In this document: positions 21,189 to 29,482 of the stretch, in pieces
How positions within the stretch are numbered: position 1 is the first letter of the stretch
How the letters are laid out: each line of letters starts with the position of its first letter
Assembly: GCF_014652435.1 (NCBI RefSeq)
Contig: NZ_BMYU01000004.1
Coordinates: 186,001 to 250,000, forward strand
Reading direction: 5' to 3'
Source of the DNA: Cognatundibacterium squillarum
Lineage (GTDB): Bacteria; Pseudomonadota; Gammaproteobacteria; Burkholderiales; Burkholderiaceae_D
Length of the DNA stretch: 64,000 bases
Notes under the pieces: model-generated
The model's input: the letters and a program-made list of their open reading frames with translations, nothing else
Database searches by the model: none
Told to the model about the DNA's origin: nothing
Program-made: the position numbers and the translations under genes

Positions 21189-24100
21189 TCAGAGTGAAAC
21201 CTGCTGTTGCAATAAGGCAATAAAATCTTTAGCTGGAATTGCTCTGCTGAAATAATATCCCTGATATTCATCACATTTGAAATTTTGCAATGTTTGCAAT
21301 TGAGTTGCAGAGTCCACTCCCTCTGCAATCACTTTTAACCCGAGGGTATGTGCCATAGCAACAATCGTATGTGCAATCGCCGTATCATTCGGATCTTCAG
21401 GGATATCTTTAATAAAGGATCGGTCGACTTTGACACTATCCACAGGAAAGCGTTTCAGATAAGCGAGAGAAGAATAACCTGTTCCGAAATCGTCAATCGA
21501 TAAGCTGAACCCCTCCTTCTTAAAGGCATCCATCAACACGATGGCCTGATCACGGTTATGCATCACCATGCTCTCCGTTATTTCAAATTCCAGTGCATTT
21601 GAAGGTACACGCCAGAATTCTGTAACGCCGCGGACCTCATCCAGTAGTTGATATTCATTAAATTGCGAGGCTGACAAATTAATGGCTACACGACCGAATC
21701 CGGCATCAACTTGCCGGAAACTGAGAACATCTTTACACGCAACATCTAACACCAGCATACCCAGCCTCGAGATCAGACCAGCCTCCTCTGCAAGGCTGAT
21801 AAAATCATTCGGGAACAATATGCCCCGCTCCGGGTGATTCCAGCGAACCAGGGCTTCCGCACCAACAATTCTTCCGGTGGCAACGGATAACTTAGGCTGG
21901 TAATACACAACAAATTCACGACGCTCGAGCGCCTTCCGCAAACGGGCCTCAAAAGCGAGTTTCTCAACGGTATGAACATTCATTTCCGAGGCATAGAACT
22001 GGTAATTATCCTTTCCTTTGTTTTTTGCGCGATACATTGCGATATCAGCGTTTTTTAAGAGTGTTTGCGCATCTTTTCCATCCGTTGGAAAAGTTGCAAT
22101 GCCGATTGAAGCGCTTAACTGACACTCCTGCCCGTCAATCTCAAAAGGTTGCGATGCTTCGAATAGCAGCTTGTCTGCAATATTTCCTAAATCACTAGGA
22201 TCAATGAACTGATCAATCAGCAAAATGAATTCGTCGCCACCAATGCGGGCGACAATATCGGACTCTCTCAAAGCATTTGTAAAACGGGCAGCGACATCTC
22301 TGAGCACCTTATCTCCCTCGTCATGACCGAAGGTATCATTGATATTCTTAAAACGATCCAGATCAAGAAAAAGTACAGCCAGTTGAGTGTGATTTCTTTC
22401 AGCCAGCGAAAGTGCCTTACTGAGGTGTTGGTTATACAAAAAGCGATTCGGCAACCCGGTCAGTTCATCATAATGTGCAAGGCGAAGAATTTTCCGTTCA
22501 GAGCGTCGGGCTTCAATTGCAATGATCGCAATTTCTATCATAGACATAATAAAGCTGTGGTCTTCTTCATTGATTAGTACAGCTTCACGCAATAAGAGGG
22601 TGAAACACCCTAAGACCTGACCGTATTTATCCATCAGAGGCCAGGAGAACGCCTCACGATACACAGCGAGCTGCTCCAGATGATTCACAAACTGCATAGA
22701 ACTATCTTTCGGCAAATTTTTTGCATGAACCGGACTCGCATGCATTACAGCGTCGCTCCACAAGCCGTTACCATGAGTAACAGGCAAATCTTTCAGTTGA
22801 TCATGAATGAGTTCCGGAAAGCGCCCACCGATACCTGCTACAAACGTGCGTTGATCTTCGCTGAGTAACTGAATCCCAACCGTCCAGCGTCCACGAACCG
22901 AGTGCATAAAATCGCATACGGCGTTCAGAATCTCGATTGGATCCTGATTTGCACCGATCATCTGAAGCAGTCTATTTTGCCCCTCCAACAGTTGCTCCGA
23001 TTTTTTTCTGACACTGACGTCACGTTCAACACAGAACACCAAAGGCTCGTTATTAATTTCTACTCTGCTCAGAGTAATTTCAATGTAGCAAGGGCTACCA
23101 TGTCTTTGCATCACCCATTCGAGTCGCTGCACTTCTCCGCTAAAAGCAAGGTCAACATATTTTCTGACCAATTGTTTGCTGTTAGTCAATGCTTCGCTTG
23201 CAATATTCTGATGCGCGTCCGAAAAGTCTCCGGCCTGACGCCCTAACACATAACTCGCATCTTTTACGCCAAGCAATTCAACTGCTGCCGGATTGCAATC
23301 GACATACTCATAATTCCGGTTGATTAGCAAGATAGCATCCTGTGCCCCGGCAAATAACAAGCGATACCGGCTTTCACTTGCTTCAAAACGTCCGCGCGAC
23401 TCCCGCAACCGTTTTAGCTGAATCAGCAAGATGATTGCCAATGTAAAAATAAACAGCAGCGTTGTACCAGTGAACAGGACCTTCTGCTGCATACGCTCGC
23501 GCCATTCCTGCAAAATACTTTCAACATTGCGTGAAAACACAAGGGTCACAGGGATGCCCGACACTTTGCGGAACGCGTAAAGCAATTCTGCATCACCTCC
23601 CAGAATGTCCGCTGCTATCAGACTACCATCCTGCTGATCGCCAGAAATAGTTCGCAACAGAAGCTGCTCTGTCACCGGCAGCAATTCGATACTCTGATCA
23701 AATGGTGCTCTGGCAAGCAACTGCCCCTGAAAGTCGTGCAGCGAAATTACGCCCCGGTTACCTCTGGATAATATTTCGTAAAATTCGAGAAAATAGGCGA
23801 GGCGAACATCGGCCTGCACAATGCCTATCAGTTGCCCTGAACTGCTGAAGACATTCCTGGCGACCGGCAATACCCATTCACCATTATCTTTAATCTGCAG
23901 AGGCCGACCAATAACCAGTTGTTCAGATGAAGGGACTTTTTGCAAATCACGGACTTGCCTGCTGGCAGTTTGTGCATCCTGCCAAACATCGTAGGCACGA
24001 CTTGTCTGACGAATCAGTCCATAGGAATCGTAAATACTGACGGAGGTAAGGAATTGTGAATGAAGCGCTGTTGATCGCAGTAACTGACTTACTGCTTCGC

Positions 24101-24362
24101 CACTCAAACTATGGTCAGGATCATTGTTTAAGGCCGCACTCACCATCGAGATTGCTTTGACAGAGTCACTGAACGCTCTGCTGGCATGTTCTTCAAGAAT
24201 GCGAACCGCAAAATCACTATTCTGGCGCGCTTCAGCAAGCGTTCTGTCCCTGTCTTCACGCACGGACCACCAGCTTTGCACAATAATAACGACCAGTATC
24301 AACACTATGCAGCCCACAAAGGCAATAAGGGGAACATTGCGTTGAGACGGTTGTGTGCTCAT
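21189..24362 (-). CDS. Membrane PAS-GAF-GGDEF-EAL cyclic-di-GMP protein
   Basis: 1057 residues. Membrane helix at about 10-30, periplasmic Cache-like sensor to about 290, second helix at about 294-316, PAS domain from about 332, GAF domain about 460-620, GGDEF domain from about 629, EAL domain from about 800. GGDEF is intact at 708-712 and preceded by RESD, an inhibitory I-site spaced as usual. The EAL triplet at 836-838 and DDFGTGYSS and KVDRSFI motifs are intact. Both cyclase and phosphodiesterase activities are therefore possible; which dominates cannot be told. It likely couples an extracellular cue to c-di-GMP. It stands alone between mraZ and rnpB. Confidence 0.93.
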   Translation of the reverse strand: MSTQPSQRNVPLIAFVGCIVLILVVIIVQSWWSVREDRDRTLAEARQNSDFAVRILEEHASRAFSDSVKAISMVSAALNNDPDHSLSGEAVSQLLRSTALHSQFLTSVSIYDSYGLIRQTSRAYDVWQDAQTASRQVRDLQKVPSSEQLVIGRPLQIKDNGEWVLPVARNVFSSSGQLIGIVQADVRLAYFLEFYEILSRGNRGVISLHDFQGQLLARAPFDQSIELLPVTEQLLLRTISGDQQDGSLIAADILGGDAELLYAFRKVSGIPVTLVFSRNVESILQEWRERMQQKVLFTGTTLLFIFTLAIILLIQLKRLRESRGRFEASESRYRLLFAGAQDAILLINRNYEYVDCNPAAVELLGVKDASYVLGRQAGDFSDAHQNIASEALTNSKQLVRKYVDLAFSGEVQRLEWVMQRHGSPCYIEITLSRVEINNEPLVFCVERDVSVRKKSEQLLEGQNRLLQMIGANQDPIEILNAVCDFMHSVRGRWTVGIQLLSEDQRTFVAGIGGRFPELIHDQLKDLPVTHGNGLWSDAVMHASPVHAKNLPKDSSMQFVNHLEQLAVYREAFSWPLMDKYGQVLGCFTLLLREAVLINEEDHSFIMSMIEIAIIAIEARRSERKILRLAHYDELTGLPNRFLYNQHLSKALSLAERNHTQLAVLFLDLDRFKNINDTFGHDEGDKVLRDVAARFTNALRESDIVARIGGDEFILLIDQFIDPSDLGNIADKLLFEASQPFEIDGQECQLSASIGIATFPTDGKDAQTLLKNADIAMYRAKNKGKDNYQFYASEMNVHTVEKLAFEARLRKALERREFVVYYQPKLSVATGRIVGAEALVRWNHPERGILFPNDFISLAEEAGLISRLGMLVLDVACKDVLSFRQVDAGFGRVAINLSASQFNEYQLLDEVRGVTEFWRVPSNALEFEITESMVMHNRDQAIVLMDAFKKEGFSLSIDDFGTGYSSLAYLKRFPVDSVKVDRSFIKDIPEDPNDTAIAHTIVAMAHTLGLKVIAEGVDSATQLQTLQNFKCDEYQGYYFSRAIPAKDFIALLQQQVSL

Positions 24363-24564
24363 AACGACTCTTTCAGATCAGTTGAAGCCTGCCCGTCTGC
24401 AGTTCAGCCCGGGACTTAATAAAGCGGCGCAAGTTTATCACCAGAAACTCTAAGATAACCGCCACCTTCACACCAAACTATGAAAATCATCAAAGAACTC
24501 CACTGATGACTGCATCATAGTCAGTCAGGTACGGTAATTAAATGGATTTGGTCCTGCAAATGTG
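24363..24564. other. Upstream region of the GGDEF/EAL gene
   Basis: About 200 bases that must hold the promoter of the cyclic-di-GMP gene. I cannot assign convincing -35/-10 elements. A partial inverted repeat (GATGA...TCAT) occurs near 24510. Confidence 0.4.
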
Positions 24565-24811
24565 TAGAACTCATTTCATCAATAGCCACGAGTGCGAACG
24601 TGAGGTGCCGGGATGCAGGGCGCGGCGGCGTAGCAGGAAAACTGGATTGCACAGCAATCCACCTGCGAAGCGACTTCCTCATCATTGCGGAAGGCTGCAC
24701 TCAGCAGCACAGACTGATGTCTGTGCAAGCGAGGCAAGAAAGCAATGCGCCCAGCACCTCCGTTCCCGAAGGGCTTGTCTCATAGCGCGGATATTGATGG
24801 AATGAGTTCTA
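24565..24811. mobile_element. MITE-like element with 20-bp terminal inverted repeats
   Basis: Left end TAGAACTCATTTCATCAATA (24565-24584) and right end 24792-24811 are inverted copies with one mismatch in 20. The 247-bp element is GC-richer than its surroundings, carries no transposase, and contains internal hairpins such as GGATTG/CAATCC and CACAGAC-TGAT-GTCTGTG. The 87-codon frame within it has no ribosome site and unnatural composition, so I do not call it. No clear target duplication is seen. Probably a non-autonomous derivative of an insertion sequence whose family I cannot name. Confidence 0.72.
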
Positions 24812-24942
24812 ATAACAACAGCCCAACACATCAACTACATGGATGAGTTCTGTAAGATAGTGCCAGCACCGGGGACATCGCGAAATGAAGCCAACGATCT
24901 TTCATGCTAGATAACTCATGAATCTGGCTGGTGGATGGGGTG

Positions 24943-25277
24943 TGAAATAAAGCAGGCCGGTAGGCCGGATTCTGTTACGGCCTGATCACTCAGGCTATGA
25001 CAATCATTCCTCTAGGCGCTGGATTGCTCCAGTGCTCAAGCTTTCTACCCGCACGCTCCGCGAGCCACATCAATGCGTGCCTATTTGAAATTGCTCCGGG
25101 TGGAGGTTACCGCGTTTCACCGTAACTGAATACGCTCGTCTCTGTGGCCCTATTCCTCGCCTTATACCTTGCGGCTTTCAGCGTACGGCCGTTAGCCGTC
25201 ACCCTGCTCTGTGGAGTCCGGACCTTCCTCCCGTTATTATATTGCTATAACAACCAGCGATTGTCTGGCCTGCTTCG
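24943..25277 (-). ncRNA. rnpB: RNase P RNA (type A)
   Basis: Catalytic RNA that trims tRNA 5' leaders. About 335 nt. Conserved blocks on the minus strand: GGAGGAAGGTCCGGACTCC and CAGAGCAGGGTG near the 5' third, GGTAACCTCCACCCGGAGCA, GTAGAAAGCTTGAGC, and CCTAGAGGAATGATTGTC. The ends pair as helix P1 (AAGCAGGCC with GGCCTGCTT) and P2 (GACAAT with ATTGTC), which fixes both termini within a few bases. A -10 TACAAT lies at 25289-25284, seven bases before the 5' end. A TATAAT at 25241-25236 is inside the RNA (P3 region), not a promoter. Confidence 0.96.
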
Positions 25278-25488
25278 GGCGCTATTGTAACCGATCAGCG
25301 CCGTTTTCGCCTCAGCAGGCAAATAACTCTTCCGATTCAGAATTTTTTACCGGCTGGCAGGCGCAAAAACAAAACAACAGCGATTCCGTGCAGATACTTT
25401 TTCCAGACACAATATTAGGAATCATTTCCACATCAAGCGAGCTTTCTGGTAGCTTACCGTTTTCTTTAACAACACGATAAAAAATACA

Positions 25489-27186
25489 ATGGAGACTATC
25501 CGCTCTGGTGGCCAGTTGATCGTGGATGCCTTGCGCATTCACGGCGTTGAAACAGCATTTGGTGTTCCCGGTGAAAGTTATCTCGCGGTTCTGGATGCAT
25601 TACATGACAGTGATATCCGGTTCATTATTAACCGTCAGGAAGGCGGTGCCGCGTTTATGGCAGATGCCTACGGAAAAATGACCGGCAAACCCGGCATTTG
25701 CTTTGTCACCCGAGGCCCGGGCGCAACCAATGCATCGATTGGCATCCATACTGCGTATCAGGATTCAACACCGATGATCGTGTTTATCGGTCAGGTCGGT
25801 AACGATTTTGTTGAGCGTGAAGCTTTTCAGGAAATCGATTACCGCCGCATGTTTGGTCAGATGGCAAAATGGGTAGCGCAGATCGATCGTGCCGACCGGG
25901 TTCCAGAAATGGTCGCCCGTGCTTTCCAGATAGCGACCAGCGGCCGGCCCGGCCCGGTTGTTCTGGCTTTACCGGAAGATATGCTGGTACAGGAAGTCAG
26001 CGTCAGTGACACCCGTCGCTATCAGCCTGTGCAGGCGCATGCTTCACCGTCACAACTCGCGCAGTTCAGCACTATGCTGGCTGCAGCCCGAAAACCCGTC
26101 GTCATTCTTGGCGGCAGTGGCTGGAATGCCACCTCCTGTGAACAGATTCTGGCCTTCGCACGCAAACAGCAGTTACCTCTGTCCTGCGCGTTCCGCTTTC
26201 AGGATCTGGTTCCCAATACAGATCCGCAATATATCGGTGATGTCGGTATCGGCATTAATCCTAAGCTGGCACAACGCATCCGTGAATCAGATCTGGTGAT
26301 TGCCATTGGCCCGCGCCTTGGTGAAATGACAACCAGTGGTTATACGCTGCTGGAAGCACCGGTGCCTAAGCAAAAACTGATTCACATCCACAGCGACACG
26401 CTGGAACTGGGCCGTGTCTATCAGGCTGATCTGATGATCAACAGTGGTATGCAGGAAATTGCGGCCGCCCTGGCCGCACTGCCAGTCATTTCGGAAAGTC
26501 CTGTCTGGGCTGACAGCGTGCACGAAGCCCGGGCCGAACTGCTCGCATGGCAGGCAGAACCCGCCATTTTCGCCAAAGAAAATGCACCATTAAATTTATG
26601 GCAAATGGTTCAGGAGCTGCAAAAGCAATTACCGGCAGACACAATCGTCACCAACGGCGCAGGAAACTATGCGACCTGGGCACATCGCTACTTCCGTTAC
26701 GGTGGCTTCCGCACGCAGCTCGCGCCGACTTCCGGTGCAATGGGCTACAGCGTGCCTTCCGGTGTTGCAGCAAAAATCATCGCCCCCGAACGCACGGTCG
26801 TCACTTTTGCGGGCGATGGAGAATTCCTGATGAACGGACAAGAACTGGCGACGGCAGCACAATACCAGGCCGGTGTTATTGTGATTGTGTTCAACAACGG
26901 TATGTACGGCACAATTCGCATGCATCAGGAACGTGAGTTCCCGGCACGTGTTTCAGGCACGCAGTTACAGAATCCCGATTTTGCCGCACTCGCCCGTGCT
27001 TTCGGCGGGCACGGCGAAACCGTCGCCACAACAGATGCATTCGGACCGGCATTAGCCCGTGCTGTCGAATTCACCCGCGAACACAAAAAACCGGCGCTGA
27101 TCGAATTGCAATATGACGGCAATCTGATCACCCCGGGGGCAAGTCTGATGACAATACGCGACCAGGCGATCGCCGCCGGAAAATAA
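25489..27186 (+). CDS. Thiamine-diphosphate enzyme, acetolactate synthase-like
   Basis: 565 residues with the three-domain layout of the ilvB/benzoylformate decarboxylase superfamily. N-terminal PYR domain with the catalytic Glu51 in NRQEGGAA, a central domain with LGGSGWNA, and a C-terminal PP domain with GDGEFLMNG at 442-450 closing in FNN (Mg/ThDP site). Close to large subunits of acetolactate synthase, but no regulatory small subunit (ilvN/ilvH) or ilvC is next to it. It is therefore more likely an orphan paralogue (acetolactate synthase-like, oxalyl-CoA- or glyoxylate-type decarboxylase-ligase), and the substrate cannot be assigned. Ribosome site is weak. A strong terminator follows. Confidence 0.88.
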   Translation: METIRSGGQLIVDALRIHGVETAFGVPGESYLAVLDALHDSDIRFIINRQEGGAAFMADAYGKMTGKPGICFVTRGPGATNASIGIHTAYQDSTPMIVFIGQVGNDFVEREAFQEIDYRRMFGQMAKWVAQIDRADRVPEMVARAFQIATSGRPGPVVLALPEDMLVQEVSVSDTRRYQPVQAHASPSQLAQFSTMLAAARKPVVILGGSGWNATSCEQILAFARKQQLPLSCAFRFQDLVPNTDPQYIGDVGIGINPKLAQRIRESDLVIAIGPRLGEMTTSGYTLLEAPVPKQKLIHIHSDTLELGRVYQADLMINSGMQEIAAALAALPVISESPVWADSVHEARAELLAWQAEPAIFAKENAPLNLWQMVQELQKQLPADTIVTNGAGNYATWAHRYFRYGGFRTQLAPTSGAMGYSVPSGVAAKIIAPERTVVTFAGDGEFLMNGQELATAAQYQAGVIVIVFNNGMYGTIRMHQEREFPARVSGTQLQNPDFAALARAFGGHGETVATTDAFGPALARAVEFTREHKKPALIELQYDGNLITPGASLMTIRDQAIAAGK

Positions 27187-27208
27187 TCTGCCATCGTCTG
27201 CAATCGTA

Positions 27209-27238
27209 AAAAGCCGGTCATTCCTGACCGGCTTTTTT
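27209..27238 (+). terminator. Rho-independent terminator of the ThDP enzyme gene
   Basis: Perfect 12-bp stem AAAAGCCGGTCA/TGACCGGCTTTT with loop TTCC and a run of T, 22 bases after the stop. Confidence 0.93.
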
Positions 27239-27343
27239 CTTTGCCTGTTTGCAAACCTGATGCAAAATGCTAGCGTGTTTATATGAAAGCCCGTCGCTAT
27301 GTCGCGAGACTGCGAACCTCCGGGGTTCAGTATGCATAATTCT

Positions 27344-27360
27344 CAGGCATTTTTTTTGCT
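27344..27360 (+). promoter_or_regulatory. Candidate sigma-54 promoter of the FHA-type activator
   Basis: CAGGCA-TTTTTT-TTGCT keeps the invariant GG (27346-27347) and GC (27358-27359) exactly 10 bases apart and matches most of the consensus TGGCAC-N5-TTGCW. It lies 48 bases before the start of the sigma-54 activator, suggesting self-activation. The T-rich spacer makes a chance match possible. Confidence 0.5.
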
Positions 27361-27407
27361 AAGAATCTGATATTTCCAACGAACTGCCTGATCACTTACT
27401 CAGACTC

Positions 27408-28931
27408 ATGAACGACACAGCCTACACGTTGTCCTCCCCGCTCGCGGCAAAAGATCCGCAGGAAAATCCTTTGCTGGCATTAACCATTTGCTGGCACCCG
27501 GATGAGTCACGTATCGGGGAACAGTTTATCTCCACCGATTTCGCAAGCCGGATCGAACTTAACCGGTATTTCCCCGTATTCCAGAAAACTGGCGGAGAAG
27601 GCCTGCCAATCGGACATGGTGCAGTATCACGCGATCCGGTCCGGATAGAACGAAACGATCAGAACAGAATCACGATCACACCGCCTGCCAGCAAAATGGT
27701 CGTCGAAGTTAACGGAAACCAGGTCACTGAACCTGTCAGCTTCCTATCGGAAGAAACAGCTAACGGCATCATGGTTTCATTGGGGCGCAGTGTGATTATT
27801 TGTCTGCACTGGATGCGTTCGCTGCCGAAAATGAACCTGATTCCCGGTGTCATCGGCGTCAGTGATGCTGCCATCCGCTTACGCGACCAGATCAGGCAAA
27901 TTGCCGTTACAACCATGCCTGTTTTACTGCTCGGCGAAACAGGTACCGGTAAAGAAGTAGCCGCGCAAGCGATCCACAAGCTAAGCCCGCGTCAGCATTT
28001 ACCGCTGGTCAGCGTTAACATGGCTGCGCTCAATGAATCACTGGCAGCAGCCGATCTGTTTGGCGCTGCGCGCGGTGCGTATACAGGTGCACAACAAACG
28101 CGTAAAGGTTACTTTGCAGAGGCGAGTGGCTCCACTCTGTTTCTGGATGAGATCGGAAATACCCCTTCTGCAATTCAGCCGATGTTGCTCAGGGTTCTGG
28201 AAACCGGGGAATATCGTCCTCTTGGTGCAGCGCAGGATATGCGGTCTGATGCGAGACTGATCACAGCGACGGATCAGGATTTGTATTCAGTACAGTTCAA
28301 TCAGGCCCTGTTGCGTCGCCTGGAAAGCTTCGTCATTCATCTGCCACCTCTGCGCGAACGGCGTGAAGACATCGGCGTGCTGATTGTGCATCTGCGCCAG
28401 CAAACCGGCATCGGAAGCCAGCAAATACTGCCTTTTGAAATCGTCAGTGAACTGATGCTGTACAGCTGGCCGGGAAATATCCGTCAGCTTTCCCATGTAT
28501 TACGACGCATACTGATCGCGCTGCAAAGCGGTGAGAGTCCGCGTCTGGCGTCGCTGGTACAGAGTTATGCACCGCATCATGACAGTGCTGTCAATATTGC
28601 GCAGAGCACGCCGCCCAGAGAGCAAAGCAGCCTAAAACCTGCAGCGCCAAGGAAGCGCTTGCACGAGCTATCTGAAGAAGACGTAACACGCGCAATGGTT
28701 GAAAACGACTGGTATATCCAGGGGGCTGCACAGGCACTGGGTATTTCACGACCTTCGATGTATAAATTGCTGGAGCAGCATTCCCAGATTCGCAGGCCGG
28801 AGCAAATCTCCCATCAGGAGCTGCAGGCTGTACTGCAGCAGCACAAAATGAATGTAGAGCTGAGTGCTGCTGAATTGAAAACCCCGAGTGAGGCGCTACG
28901 CCGTTACGCACGCGCAATTAACCTGATCTGA
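27408..28931 (+). CDS. Sigma-54-dependent activator with FHA-like N-terminus
   Basis: 507 residues. Residues about 20-135 resemble an FHA phosphothreonine-binding domain (LPIGHGAVSRDPVRI, then NGNQV and LGRSVIICL). Next comes an AAA+ domain with Walker A GETGTGKE at 176-183, Walker B LFLDEIGN, and the sigma-54 contact loop as GAYTGA (223-228) instead of GAFTGA. The C-terminal Fis-type helix-turn-helix (AAQALGISRPSMYKLL) is followed by about 50 extra residues. There is no response-regulator receiver domain, so activity is probably set by binding a phosphorylated partner. The Ser/Thr kinase gene faces it 550 bases downstream and is the obvious candidate. Convergent terminator at its 3' end. Confidence 0.87.
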   Translation: MNDTAYTLSSPLAAKDPQENPLLALTICWHPDESRIGEQFISTDFASRIELNRYFPVFQKTGGEGLPIGHGAVSRDPVRIERNDQNRITITPPASKMVVEVNGNQVTEPVSFLSEETANGIMVSLGRSVIICLHWMRSLPKMNLIPGVIGVSDAAIRLRDQIRQIAVTTMPVLLLGETGTGKEVAAQAIHKLSPRQHLPLVSVNMAALNESLAAADLFGAARGAYTGAQQTRKGYFAEASGSTLFLDEIGNTPSAIQPMLLRVLETGEYRPLGAAQDMRSDARLITATDQDLYSVQFNQALLRRLESFVIHLPPLRERREDIGVLIVHLRQQTGIGSQQILPFEIVSELMLYSWPGNIRQLSHVLRRILIALQSGESPRLASLVQSYAPHHDSAVNIAQSTPPREQSSLKPAAPRKRLHELSEEDVTRAMVENDWYIQGAAQALGISRPSMYKLLEQHSQIRRPEQISHQELQAVLQQHKMNVELSAAELKTPSEALRRYARAINLI

Positions 28932-28965
28932 ACGCTCTGCCAGTCTCAAAATCTGGGTTACAAAT

Positions 28966-28994
28966 AAAAAAGGAACCATCACGGTTCCTTTTTT
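28966..28994. terminator. Bidirectional terminator between convergent genes
   Basis: Stem AAAAAAGGAACC/GGTTCCTTTTTT with loop ATCAC; T-runs on both strands. It separates the sigma-54 activator gene from the 147-residue protein gene. Confidence 0.9.
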
Positions 28995-29007
28995 TACACA
29001 CAAACTA

Positions 29008-29451
29008 TCAATAACCTGTAGCGGATGGTGGCGGATTTCCGGTCACAATCACCATTTCAGGATCTGGCAACTGATATTGATATTGTTGCTTATCTTTGTC
29101 TGTAAATGTCGCGTAAATCGCATAGCACCAGGACATCAACTGATTCGGTGGGAAGGAAGTTGCAAAGTCTTCGCGGATCGTCAGCTCGCCATCTGTAATA
29201 TCCAGAATCGGGAAATTGCCGCCAGCAGCTCCTGTCACCGGATTAGCGCTCATTGCATTGACTTTGGGGGCGAAGCGAATCACAGCAAAATTCAAGGTCA
29301 GCGGGCCTGTATCAAATTTAAACAGAATCTGGTCACCTCCATACAAAACAGCCGGAGCAGAACCATTTGCCCATTCATAACTGAGGTTACCGATCAAAGG
29401 GTAGCCGCCTCTGATTTGCGGGACTGTCAAATTAAGATGATAGGTTGCCAT
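29008..29451 (-). CDS. Unknown 147-residue protein, partner of the Ser/Thr kinase
   Basis: The start at 29451 (MATYHLNLTV) is chosen over longer frames because AAAGGAA lies just upstream and the longer N-terminus reads into the kinase gene. I do not recognise the family. It has no signal peptide, membrane helix or cysteine-rich motif apart from one Cys. The sequence is rich in beta-formers and aromatic residues with several Gly/Pro turns (IRGGYPLIGNLSYEW, FPILDITDGELTI), suggesting a compact beta-sandwich. The kinase gene ends only 31 bases upstream on the same strand, so it is almost certainly co-transcribed. It could be a kinase substrate, inhibitor or output protein. Confidence 0.8.
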   Translation of the reverse strand: MATYHLNLTVPQIRGGYPLIGNLSYEWANGSAPAVLYGGDQILFKFDTGPLTLNFAVIRFAPKVNAMSANPVTGAAGGNFPILDITDGELTIREDFATSFPPNQLMSWCYAIYATFTDKDKQQYQYQLPDPEMVIVTGNPPPSATGY

Positions 29452-29482
29452 ACAATTCCTTTCGGTTGAGTTTGGTCTTCTG

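Noticed and set aside
24542..24805. 87-codon ORF within the MITE-like element
   Set aside because: No ribosome site, Arg/Cys/His-rich composition typical of non-coding GC-rich DNA, and it spans the element border.
25236..25241. Perfect TATAAT on the minus strand as the rnpB promoter
   Set aside because: P1 and P2 pairing show that the RNA begins about 40 bases further upstream, so this hexamer lies inside the RNA.
27280..27345. Dyad GAACC-TCCGG-GGTTC as upstream activating site
   Set aside because: Single imperfect occurrence; could equally be chance, so not listed as a feature.
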